DNA of 64,000 nt from assembly GCA_025200525.1 (NCBI GenBank), contig CM045767.1, positions 121,260,346 through 121,324,345 of the forward strand, written 5' to 3'. Below are positions 48,201 through 58,284 of this stretch, one piece after another (positions within the stretch are counted from its first letter, which is position 1; each line of letters opens with the position of its first letter). This DNA comes from Camellia lanceoleosa. Lineage: Eukaryota > Streptophyta > Magnoliopsida > Ericales > Theaceae. Under the pieces are notes generated by a model that saw only the letters and a list, made by a program, of their open reading frames with translations, made no database searches and was not told the origin of the DNA. The position numbers and the translations under genes were made by a program.

Positions 48201-49517
48201 ATTGGGGCATCCCAGTGGATTTCCGCACCAAGGCAGCCCAGCATACATCACTCATCAGTAGCAAGGCAGTCCCTGGCTTGCATGCCAGTTTTACTTTTTT
48301 GTAGTTAATTTGTTAATTAATTAGAAATCTGTAATATTCTTTTATTCGGACTGTATTATTATTTATTCGGACCCTCTGCGCGAGGGCATAATTGTAATAA
48401 GTGTGCGTGTGTGTGATGTATGTCTTCCAACCCCACGTCTTTCTTCCCTTTTATTTACCCGCTTATGATGGTTAGATATAGGGCATGTTTCAATTAGCAT
48501 ACAGTATGACAGCATGTTTGCATCATTCATCTGTTTTGCACGCACCGGGCTCGGCGCATCATACAAACTGCATTTGTATTTCAATTCCAAATTGAATACA
48601 TGTTAGTTGTAGCATTCCATGTGCCATGTTTAGAATAGTCGAGCCTGCTATAGTTTGCATTTTTGCATGTGTTGCATTAGGCATTTTCTGTATACTTAGG
48701 ATCATGCATGGATTTCTAATCGTTTTTTTTGTTTTGCCTTGGAGTACTAGGTAAGTTTTATGCTTTAGCATCCTTGCATGCGTGTGAGTGTTGCCATGAA
48801 TAGCATGCTTATCATGAGGCTATGTGCTTATGTGATATAACTGCCTTGAATGCCTGTGGGTGGAGGTTGAGTTATTTGAATTGGGACAATTCATCAAATG
48901 TTTGTTTTAAGCCCACTAGATAGTGACAAAATCATGTTTTCTAAGCCCACCCGAGGGTGGCAAATCCGCGTCTTAGCCTACCTGCGGGTAGCACCATCAA
49001 ACCATTTTCAAACAAACAAACATGAAGTGTTTTGTTCCAATTCAGGCGATTCAGTCTATACTTGTATGCTGTGCGCATCACATAGTAACCTAGGCTAATA
49101 ACCGGAATAAGAACTCGCAATGTTTTCAAAAACAGATATCATGGTTAGTAGAGGCTTCTTTTGATCGGGCGAATGGGTGCTCACGAAGTGACCTTCCCCA
49201 ATCGTACCCAAGTTCCCGAGCCGAGGCAACTTTGGTGATGACGGACACGTGGCCTTTGGTACCGAGTTAGGGTTTCCTAAATTTCCCATTTAAAAAATAT
49301 TTAGGTGGCGACTCTGTTATCTGGCAAAGCAGTCCATGTTTGGCACTTCTTTCAAAAATCTGTTTTTTTCTCAAAACGATTTGCCGGATTTGGACTCTTT
49401 GGTTCAAGATTAAGAACTGTGACATTTGAGTCCTTCGAACTGTAGTGACCCAATATCGAACCAGAACGGAGGGGACTCGCACTCTCTTCCCCCGGGATGC
49501 GTTCGGGGACGTCTACA
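45271..49517 (+). repeat. Tat/Ogre-type LTR, copy B, with primer site and leader
   Basis: From 46013 it matches copy A (24208-27443). It also has 740 bp of upstream LTR that copy A lacks. The upstream part holds three ~150-bp units with CCCTCTACAACATTGTAGAA-type hairpins (45650-46010), and the ~130-bp array recurs at 46840-47790. The match to copy A continues about 200 bp beyond a tRNA-Arg-like primer site (49306-49314). It is followed by CACTA interior DNA, not by LTR flank as expected. Confidence 0.72.
46840..47790. repeat. ~130-bp tandem repeats in LTR copy B
   Basis: Five to six units contain TTTGCGTGCCCGTGTGCACG, ATTTCGAGGCACTTCATTTT and GTGAGTGCGGCTGAGGTCCT. They are less decayed than the matching array in copy A. 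Confidence 0.85.
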
Positions 49518-49539
49518 GCTGTTTGCTCATACTAGTTTG

Positions 49540-49880
49540 CTCATACAAGTCTATTTAGGCTTGAACAAGTTGCCCGTGCCAAGTTTCGGTGGTTTCAGTG
49601 GTCATTTTGCAATTTCGGCCCCGAACGGGCCATTTAAGTCTTGTGTTTTACATTTTTTCTTGTAATTTTCTAACCCGAAATCCAATCGAGGTCCCGTTTG
49701 TTCCTACAAGTCTATTTAAGTTTGAACAAGCTGTCAGTGCCAAGTTTTGGTGGTTTCAGTGGTCATTTTGCAATTTCAACCCCCGAACGGGCCTTTTAAG
49801 CCTTGTGTTTTACATTTTTCCTTCTAATTTTCTAACCGGAGATCCAATCGAGGTCCCGTTTGTTCCTACAAGTCTATTTA
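49540..49880. repeat. Two ~161-bp direct repeats in the CACTA interior
   Basis: The phrase ACAAGTCTATTTA occurs at about 49546, 49707 and 49868 and bounds two copies. Both copies contain GTGGTTTCAGTGGTCATTTT and CAATCGAGGTCCCGTTTGTT. Confidence 0.8.
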
Positions 49881-51860
49881 CTAACATTGCAGCACAGCCT
49901 TACTATGATTAAAACAAGTGATTAAAATATGAGATTTCTCATATATAGTTCTAAGAGCATACCAACATCAAGATAGATCCTCTTTGCCGCAGCCTTGATC
50001 TGTTATGTAGATGGAAAAAAGATAACAAGAAAAGGCAATAGTTGGTCAAGTTTTTGTACAATAAGAATATGAAAGTGAAGCTAAGTTTCTGACTACCTAA
50101 TTAAAAAGTGAAGCTAAGAGGCATGTCAACCAAAGTTGAGTTCAACCATCCATACCTTGAGTTCAAAAGTTTCTTTAGAAACTATAGATGGAAAACTGTT
50201 AAGAGGCATGTCAACCAAAGTTGTTAACCCACCTAGGGCAAACAAAAAAATGAAGACAGCAGTTAAGAGACATAGCTTGAAGAAGAAAATTCTACAGGTG
50301 AGGAAATAAGTAAAGTTCAACTTTGAGTGAGTATTTTTAACGCTGACCCTCTTGCAGAGCTTTTATGAACTATTACAACAAAACATAAATAATAAACTGA
50401 ATTTTATTTTTATTTTTACGATTAATTATAACTTCAAAGCAGCATTTCTTACCCTTGACATTAAAGCAAAATCAAGTAAAATTAGAGTATCTTCACAAAA
50501 GAAACCAAGACACCACACAGCAAATACCATAAATTATATTAGGAAATGGAACCAAAACCATAAGGACAATAATATGCAAAAAGTCACAAGTCAGCTGAAC
50601 TGATAAAACAGAAAACCAGTAAGAAAAAAGAACAATTTGCAACCCAGGCATCACATCTTTATAGTTATATTTTTTTTACTAACACAAAGATATGAGAGAA
50701 AACAACAAATGAAGCTTTAGGTGCATTTGTGCTAATGCCAAATACTAATGCACCCAAAGAAGGCTTCAAAATAATTTGGAAAGCATACAACATGCAGTGG
50801 AATTCAAAAGAAAAATTACAAGTCAACAGGATAAATGTTAAATAAGACCTGGAAGAAGGTAATGAAGATAGAAGTGGAGCTGAATGAAAGGAAAGTATAT
50901 CTAATATTCAAATAAATAATACTACAAAGGGGGAATAGCCAATAAGAAAGTGCACAGGATCTGCCACATTCTGGTTTTAAGAAACTTACATTCAGATTCT
51001 TCCTCACTTTCATCATCACTCTCAACTTCTCATTCGGTAGATATAGCGTCAGAATCTACTGCATTGATGAAACTGAAACTAGTAAAAAAAATGATTAACA
51101 GTAGAGCTAAGAAGCAAGGACACAAGCACAGACAAAGACAGGATACAACATGTGACACGCCAACATGGATATTTCATAAAATGCAAGACATGAGACCAAA
51201 TACCTTAGTAGCTCACATGGAGTCTCTTGCCATAGAGAATAAGAAATTGGTTAGCATCGCTGTCAACCAATGAACTTGAAAGAGCACATCCTATCCATTA
51301 AAAATGCCATTTTTAAATACCAAATGAAATCCAACAAGAAATAGATTCATACCAAATAGTGTTACAAATATCTAGATGCACAAGAGTCAAAAAAAGAGCT
51401 CATCTCTAGTAGATATCGTGCCCGTCTGTAATAACCTAAAACCTGCCCACATCTTATTTACCTCCTGCAAACATTAAACTAACATTTATATCTCGAGATT
51501 TTGACACAGATTTAATCAATCAATCAACCAAACAGAGGAAGAAACACAAGCAGGACAGCCAAAGGCCTCATTTAAAAGACAACAGATCCAAAGATCAAAA
51601 ATCTGAAGAGGCCATATCACAAACAGATCTGGGTAACCCATTTTTGGGCCCCACAAAGATGGATGACCCAGATCTATTCAACACTTACAAGAGCTAAGCA
51701 CAAACAAAACAAGTCCAAAATCCCAAAATCCCTCTCTGAGACCTTGCCACAAACAAGTCCAGTGCATAACCAGAAACTTGTCAAAACCGCAGCAACACAA
51801 AAACTATGATGCTTGGATCATGAAGCAAACACAAACCCACTTAAATAAAAGAAAGTTTAC
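49881..51860 (-). other. Captured DNA of unknown origin in the CACTA
   Basis: Minus-strand exon-like pieces with splice signals are visible. They are IKAAAKRIYLDV before GTATGC (near 49961-49999), FPSIVSKETFELK before GTATGG (near 50157-50200), and an acidic VESDDESEEESE before GTAAGT (near 50985-51030). I cannot assign them to a gene, and the acidic piece has a stop within it. They may be part of the same capture as BMS1 or a separate one. Confidence 0.3.
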
Positions 51861-51957
51861 CTTGTCAAAAAATCCACCTTCACTAGCTTGACCTCGGTGA
51901 AACTTGCCACCATGTTCGGTATCAGTATCCTCATCAGGAGATTCAGACCCATTATAT

Positions 51958-52241
51958 GTATATTTGAATTAAGGTGGTAAAAAAATAGAAATTTTCAAAT
52001 GCTTTGGCACACACATGAACATAAATAAGAAAAGAATGGGAAAATAAAACCAAGATGCTTAAATAAAATCACAATGACAATAAGCGGTCATGCATGGGAT
52101 AATAATGCAAGATCATTCAAACAATCTTATTTCCATAGTGGTTCATGAACCAGCATTATGATAACCAACATTATCATGAAATAAAAGAGGGAGAAAATTG
52201 GAAGGGGGCAAAAATATGATAATCTTTCAAGTGAAGGATAT
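51958..52241 (-). other. U12-type AT-AC intron within the BMS1 fragment
   Basis: The donor side reads GCTCA/ATATCCTTC, the U12 AT-AC 5' splice consensus. The acceptor side reads ACCTTAATTCAAATATAC/ATATAATGG, with a U12-like branch element about 10 bases before the AC. Splicing there joins GCT-CAA-TAT-AAT in frame (A-Q-Y-N), matching the BMS1 protein. No GT-AG alternative keeps the frame. Confidence 0.75.
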
Positions 52242-53408
52242 TGAGCATCAAATTTTGCACGCAAAGCAAGCTTCTTAATCCTCCGCTCCTCAATTTTGGT
52301 GTCATCATCCTTTTGGGAATCATCATCACCAGCATTACTCTTTTGGTGGCTTTTATACTTCTCACCTGTTTCCAAGTCTTCAAACTCTCCAATACATCAT
52401 CATCATTGTCTCCTATAGCTTCTGATGCATGACTGCAGTGAGCAGCCTTTGACCAGTCTCCAGTGACAAAGCGATCACGAATGCTTTCAATTGACTCTTC
52501 TATTTTCCAGTTCTTAAGACTTGCATGATTTGTGAACTTGGAGCAATCATCAACATTGACAATGTCACCATCCACACCTCCACTTGATTTCTGCAATAAG
52601 TTGAATACCCTTCTTAACGAAGCATAATTTACAGAATTCATTCACAAGTTGTGCATTTATACTAATGTTCAAAAATATTAAAATTTAATTACTTAAAAAA
52701 TTATTACAATTACTAGGAGAGCACCTCAATGCTTCAAGAAAATTGGAAACCTTAATATTAAAAGATCCTAAAACAAACCTTATTGCCCTCTCCTTTTGGC
52801 TTAAAGAATTCATCATCCTCACTTTCTTCATCCTCACTGCTAGCTTGAGCATCATCAACAGTAGTAGCCATTGTTGCAGATTTCCCATATACAAGTTGCA
52901 TCAGATTATCATTCTGTCTCAATATGGTCCTTTCTGTCAAGGAATCTTTCCATTTTGAAGCATTTCCCATCTCATCTTCTGTAAGGTCAATCATTTTAAA
53001 ATAGAATGAAATTATCAGAAAGAAAGCAAAGTCTTACTGCCCACACAATTTCAGGAATTGGTTGAAAAGGAAGGTGGAATCATATTTTGAATTTTATTTT
53101 CATTTGAGCACCTTTTGCTATCACTCTTGCATTGCTTCTTCCAGCAAGTCATATGACCCTACTTTATTTTATTTTTTGAAACCATATATCCCCAATTTAT
53201 ACAATCACATCCATTCATAAGGTGAGAACCATAACTTTCCAGTACCCAAATACCTATAAATACCCAAAAAATGAAAAAATAAAATAAAATAATCATCCAT
53301 CTGAAAATGTACCATTCGCATCATGATCCTTCCCATCCTCTGAAAAATCTGAATGAAGAAAATCATCTTCATCATCATCTTCATCATCACCCAAATCCTG
53401 CAATAGGT

Positions 53409-53431
53409 GAATATATATATATATATATATA
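53409..53431. repeat. (AT)n microsatellite
   Basis: An uninterrupted AT dinucleotide run lies in a BMS1-fragment intron. Confidence 0.9.
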
Positions 53432-54656
53432 AGATAGAAACAAATTTGATATCAATATCCAGATTTTAGAACTTGTAACTCAAATGTAATTGAGTTCTCA
53501 AGTACACAAGTCAAATTCAAAATTAAAACACAATTGCAGTAAGCCAAAGAGGTACATAGAAATTAGTTTGTAGTTTTTCTTTTTAAGTCCACATTTTACT
53601 CCCTGTAACACACAATATTTATACGTAGATCACGTAAATTAACAACGTAATCCCCCTCCCCCAACCAAATGAACAATTCGTACGAGTGCATTTGCATAGC
53701 AACACTTTTTTTGAGAAGTCTTTTTTTTTTTTGGGTATATTTCAAGAAGCATCTCTCCACCCTTCCCATTCGTAATGCATATATATTCACCTATAAAAGT
53801 AGATACCATTCCTTGCTCTGAAACCCGACAAAAATAAAACCAGATTTGAAATTTAAAATAAAATAAAAACAAAAGTAAGAAAAACATCAACACTCAAAAA
53901 ACACTGAAGCAAAATAATAATAATAATAATCTTTTTTTACAAGTAAAGTAATTTGTGCATATTAAATAAAATCATCAAAATGGAATGCTGCTTATATACA
54001 AACCACTAATACCACACACAAAAAAATAAATAAATAAAGGTGGAAGCACTAGAAAGATTTTCAATTGCACAAAATGCATCTGAGTTTTTGTTTTCTCACA
54101 TATTTCAGCAGAAATTAGAAGGGTTGCGCGTTCACATTCATAAAAGGCAACAAGCAGAGATAATGAGCAATTAGAGAAATAGTTCTTTGACATCTGTCCT
54201 CCCTCCTTCCACTACAAACACAAATAATCCAATAAAACAAACAAAAGCTACCTTCAAATGATCATGATCAGCTTCATCTCCAAAGACAGCTTTTCTCCTC
54301 ATCCTTCCATCATGGAACTCAATATGTTCCTTTCGGTTATTTTCATTATTATTTTCTTCATCAGAATCATCATTCACAGTTTTCGATGTTAGATCCTTTT
54401 GACGGGTTTTATCTTTGTTTGAAATTTCTGAACCATGTAGATCCTCTGCATCACTTTCCTCATCAGAATCAAGCTCTGCAGGCTCAACACCATTAATTTG
54501 ATCAACAGATCTGTGAGCATCCTCTTGATCACTTGGAGCTTTTGATATATTAACCTTCTTTCCAAAAAGAGTAATGAAACTTTTATCTAACTTCTCATCG
54601 ATTGAATATTTTGTGTTCTGAAGTGATTTCACCAAAACCTCACCAACATCTCGGTC

Positions 54657-55490
54657 CTTTGCCAAAAAGAGTAATGTATTAAAGCATGTGAACCACAAAA
54701 TAAATACAAACAATGGCACTTAATACCCATGAAACAGTGAAAATAAGGCATAATGAAACAGTGAAAAAAAGGGGGAAAACTTAGGGTTTTGGTTTGGGAC
54801 CTTGAAATCGCCATGAGAGACAGAGAGAGAGGGAGATGGACAAATTGAGATAACATCTGTAGAGTGAGAGACCTATGCCCATCTGTAGAGGGAGATGGAC
54901 AATACAATGGGTTCTCAATCCTAGTTAATTGCATTACAACATACATAAATAGGATAATTCTGGTACAAACAATACAATGGGTTTACTCACAAGATCACTC
55001 CATGCTTGAAGAAAAATCAATCAATTTCAAATTCATTGTTGATAAAAGTGCATTTAGTTAAAAATTTAAAAGACAGATTTTAATATATTTGTCCTAAATC
55101 GTTCAAGACAGATTTTAGGACTACAATCTATTATATATTTATCATATACTCATATATATATATATATATCTGTCTTCAAAATATCAGAGAGAGAGAGAGA
55201 AGTGAATGCCGTCAGTGTAAATCAATCGGTGGCGAGAGAGAGCGAGAGGAAGAGAGACGAAGACGAAAAGGAGGAGGAGGAGCAGGAGGCGGTGTGAGAG
55301 AGGGAGAGGGAGAGGGAGACATACCTCTGTTTTGCGCCGCTTGAGGCTGTGGATTGAGAGAGAGAGAGAGAGAGTGCGAGGGAGAGGGAGAGGGAGAGTT
55401 AGAGCTTATTTGTTTGTTCAGTAAAAGGGTCGGTCCAGTCTTTTTAAAAAAAAAAAAAAAAAATTGAAAAATGCAAAACGACGTAGTTCG
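54657..55490 (-). other. Captured intron and possible 5' leader DNA, then junction to CACTA subterminal repeats
   Basis: It has GA-rich tracts (55180-55400) and, on the minus strand, AAGCGGCGCAAAACAGAG before GTATGT, which resembles the end of a 5' leader exon. No coding exon is recognised. A poly-A tract at 55446-55462 precedes the CACTA end repeats. Confidence 0.35.
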
Positions 55491-55820
55491 TTTGCTAAGT
55501 TATTGGCGACAAAAATTCTTCGGTCGCCGTAAGTACCGTTCATCTTTTCCGCGACTATTTCATTTCTGTCGCCAAAACTTTACAATCGGCGACCAAAATT
55601 TCGTCGCTATATGTTAATTTGGTCGCAAAAATATTTTTGGCGCTCCCGCCCAAAAAATTAATTTGGCGCCAAACCTTTTAGCGACTAAAAATCTTAACTC
55701 GTCGCCAATAGTGTAATTTTTGGCGACTAACAATTAAATTGTCGCCGATTACATAAAATTGGCGACTAATTTCAGTTTGGTTGCTAAAAAATGTCGCCAA
55801 AAATGTTTTTTGTTGTAGTG
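55491..55820 (-). repeat. CACTA right end with subterminal GTCGCC repeats
   Basis: More than ten GGCGAC/GTCGCC words are arranged in both directions, ending GTTTTTTGTTGTAGTG. It is the partner of 15582-15779. Confidence 0.88.
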
Positions 55821-55823
55821 CCT

Positions 55824-55892
55824 TCCCTAACTTTGTATGTTTATTCCATCATGTTCAATTTGATCACTTAACCTTTCATTGACACACTCAAT
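55824..55892 (-). pseudogene. Possible 5' exon of the MULE transposase gene beyond the CACTA
   Basis: On the minus strand it reads MNIEQSIECVNERLSDQIEH, then a stop, then GGAAGG where the CACTA sits. Rejoined across the CACTA, the site reads GGAAG/GTAAGA, a splice-donor-like word, so this could be an upstream exon or leader. Coding potential is uncertain. Confidence 0.3.
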
Positions 55893-56027
55893 TGATTGTT
55901 CAATATTCATGATTTTTCCTTACGAGATCTACATTATAAAGAAATACATAACCAATTGTCACATATTCATGTTATACAATTGATTAAAAATAATTCTATA
56001 AATAAATAAGAAAAATCAACTATTTAC

Positions 56028-57358
56028 GATATGTTTGGTTTATTATAATAAAATGAAAAAGATAATGATCATCAATATTCATTCCTACGTTCGGTTAACT
56101 AAAAAAAATAGAAAATACATTATATAAATGGAATTATCATTCACTATTCACTACAAAAAAAGTCATTTTTAGCGACTAAAATATTGGTCGCCAATTGTCT
56201 GTTTTGTTGGTCGCTAATGACATTCTGTGACTAAAAATTTTGGTCGCTACGTTTGTCGCCAAAACCCTGTTGGGAAAGGTCTTAAAGGGTTTTGCCAACT
56301 AAAAAATCTTTGGTCGGCAAAAAGAAAGTCTTTAGCAACCAAAATTTTGGTTGCCGACCAACACCTTTAGTCGCCAAAAGCTTCAAACATGAAAAAAACA
56401 ATAATAATTTGTTGTAGAACGATCTGATCTACTCTTGCGGAGACTCGAACAGCCAACTTCGCACACCATAAACCTTATGCACCATACTCTTCCCATTACG
56501 CCTCTATAGTACCACATGATTATATATGTAACATATATTATTTATATAGTACATATATCCATATTAACGTAAAAGTATATGTATAAACATAATTATTTTA
56601 TTGAACATAATTTATATAAAAAAATTATTTAGTAGCAAAATAAAAAAGACCACTTTTGGCTACTGAACATATTGCCAATTCTATACTTTCAACTACTAAC
56701 TGTTTTTTAGTCGTTGAAAAACTTAACTTTTGCCAACCAGAGTCGGATTTAGTCGCCGAAGATGCACTTTCAACTACCAAAATTTTGGTCGCCAAAAAAT
56801 TTAATTCCCGCCTTAGATTTTAGTTCTCCCGCGCTAAAAATGACCATTTTTGGCAACTAGACTTATTTTTTTGTCGCCAATTGTAAACTTTGGCTACTAA
56901 AATTTTTTTAGTCACCAAAAAGCTTTACTTTTGGTTACTAAAAATTTTTTAGTCGGTAAAACCCATATAATCAGTGACCAAACTTATTTTTAGTCTCCAA
57001 TTGTAGGCTTTTGGCTACTAAATTTTTTTAGTCGCCAAAAAATTTTACTTTGGGCTACTAAAACTTTTTTAGTCCCTAAAACTCATACAATCAGCGACCA
57101 CACTTAGTTTTAGTTGCCAATTGTAGACTTTTGGCTACTAAAATTTTTTAGTCACCAAAAAGCTTTACTTTTGGCTACTAATGTTGTTTTAGTCGCTGAA
57201 AGCTATATTTTCAACGACCAAATTTTTTTTTGTCGGGAAGTTTGGTCACCGAATGTGCTTTTTCCTGTAGTGATTGAAAGGGAATAGTCACTTTATAAGG
57301 ATGCTAAAGAATGATAATTGCATTTCAATCCACCTTCCTTTCATTGAACCAAACATTA
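56028..57358. mobile_element. Small TTTGGTT-ended MITE split by a CACTA element
   Basis: The left arm GATATGTTTGGTTTATT and the reverse complement of the right arm GGTAATGTTTGGTTCAATG form imperfect inverted ends. The CACTA at 56149-57272 separates them. Without it the MITE is about 200 bp. Confidence 0.4.
56149..57272. mobile_element. Short non-autonomous CACTA element
   Basis: The ends are CACTACAAAAAAAGTC and, reverse-complemented, CACTACAGGAAAAAGC. ATT is duplicated at 56146-56148 and 57273-57275. The interior is almost entirely repeats of TTTTGGCTACTAAAATTTTT and TAGTCGCCAAAA. It has no coding capacity. A tRNA-like A-box/B-box pair lies at 56442-56506 on the minus strand. Confidence 0.88.
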
Positions 57359-57631
57359 CCTTAGAGTTAAAAGGTAAGCTTAAATTAATGTTTTTTTTTT
57401 TATAAAAAAAAAAATTTCATTCTACTGTTAATCATCTCATGAACCCAAAAAAAAATCGTAAATCATGTAAGCCTAACAATTATATAGTCCATTCGTATAT
57501 CTTCATAGAAAATTCTAAAACTCACATAAAATAAATAATAATAAAAAACTAAACAATTCTAAATATTTAAATACAAATAAATAGTAGAGTACATATACGT
57601 GAGAGAGGAGAGAGGGACTAATTTTCTTGAG

Positions 57632-57866
57632 TTAGAAAATGATTGTCATGTCAAATTGGGATGAAAGGAAAAGTGAATGACTGATAGAAATTCTGGGTAG
57701 TTGAGCATACAAAAAGTCACACACAGGGACAATTTAGGAAAATTGTGTGAAGAATGAGTAGTCAAATTATATCTGATGTCATATGAGGATAAGAGTGTCA
57801 TTTCAAACTATTGTACAATAAATGTGCGTGACACCATACTTTCCATGAGTAGCATTAGTGTCACCC
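57632..57866 (-). repeat. MULE right terminal inverted repeat
   Basis: This is the right arm, ending GCATTAGTGTCACCC. It is the inverted partner of 8997-9228, with substitutions and small indels. Confidence 0.88.
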
Positions 57867-57869
57867 TAA

Positions 57870-58034
57870 TGCTGTGTTTGGTTGGGGGGTTTGAGGAGGG
57901 ATTTGGAAAGGGAAATGAAAAAGGAAGGTGAAATGTGAATAAAACATACCTATATTTCACCTAATTTCACACACCTTTTCCCTTTCCCTTTCCCTTTCCA
58001 AATTCCTCCCCAAATCTCCTAACCAAACACAGCG
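57870..58034. mobile_element. Tourist-like (PIF/Harbinger) MITE with TAA duplication
   Basis: TGCTGTGTTTGGTTGGGGGG at the left pairs with CTCCTAACCAAACACAGCG at the right, and most of the 165 bp folds into one hairpin. TAA lies on both sides (57867-57869 and 58035-58037), the PIF/Harbinger target. It sits exactly against the MULE right end. Confidence 0.85.
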
Positions 58035-58089
58035 TAAAAGAAACTCAAAGACACCACTTTTGTTGAACATGCACTATATCTGAAGTGAT

Positions 58090-58284
58090 TTGTGGTTGAA
58101 TTTCAATTTTAAATTTTAATAGAGATTTGTAAAGAAAGAAGAGAAAAGTGATAAAAATATATAATTTCTATTTCAACTTTTACTTTTACTTTTACTTTTA
58201 CTTTTTATTTTTCTTTTTGTTACTTTCCCTTTTATTTTTATTTTCATTCACAAATCTCCTATCAAATCCTGAATTCCAACACAA
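58090..58284. mobile_element. Probable MITE
   Basis: The left arm TTGTGGTTGAATTTCAATTT and the reverse complement of the right arm TTGTGTTGGAATTCAGGATT are similar, and inner arms GAGATTTGTAAAG and GAGATTTGTGAAT also pair. The middle contains five CTTTTA repeats (58186-58208). No target duplication is assigned. Confidence 0.5.

Larger units (their letters stand above)
51861..54656 (-). pseudogene. Captured BMS1 fragment (five exons, introns retained)
   Basis: BMS1 is a nucleolar GTPase needed for 40S ribosome assembly. Only the acidic middle, between its GTPase and C-terminal domains, is here. Exons are 54252-54656 (DVGEVLVKSLQNTKYSIDEK), 53313-53397 (acidic), 52779-52978 (NASKWKDSLTERTILRQND, SEDDEFFKPKGEGNK), 52242-52590 (SIRDRFVTGDWSKAA, RRIKKLALRAKFDAQ) and 51861-51957 (GGKFHRGQASEGGFFDK). 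Phases agree except in the fourth exon, which is one base short; its frame changes near 52392-52396, between VLES and EDLETGEKYKSH. The N-terminal GTPase and C-terminal exons are absent, and the piece lies inside a CACTA element, so it is a transduplicated fragment rather than the working gene. Confidence 0.88.
15582..55820. mobile_element. Large CACTA (CMC/EnSpm) element carrying captured gene fragments and a retrotransposon stack
   Basis: The left end is CACTACAACAAAAAAC and the right end GTTTTTTGTTGTAGTG, a perfect 16-bp inverted repeat. The 3-bp duplication CCT (15579-15581 and 55821-55823) is as expected for CACTA. Both ends carry subterminal TTTGGCGAC/GTCGCCAAA repeats (15600-15779 and 55500-55800), the usual transposase-binding zone. 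Without nested retrotransposons the element is about 6.5 kb. I see no CACTA transposase in it, so it is non-autonomous. Its interior at 49518-55440 is host-derived (BMS1 exons and others), as in Pack-CACTA elements. Confidence 0.88.
8997..57866. mobile_element. Mutator-like transposon (MULE) enclosing the whole nest
   Basis: The left end (8997-~9228) begins GGGTGGCGCTAATGCCACGC. The reverse complement of the right end (~57632-57866) begins GGGTGACACTAATGCTACTC. The two stay alignable for about 230 bp at roughly 85% by eye, for example sharing ATGACACTCTTAT, ACACAATTTTCCTAAA and TGACTTTTTGT. Long inverted repeats plus an internal FAR1-like transposase gene are diagnostic of a MULE. Subtracting the four larger nested insertions leaves about 4.2 kb, a normal autonomous size. 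No convincing 9-bp target duplication is visible; a Tourist-like MITE sits directly against the right end. Confidence 0.88.

Noticed and set aside
56401..56515. Functional tRNA gene on the minus strand
   Set aside because: Only box-like words are present; no full cloverleaf could be folded by eye, so it is reported as a relic only.
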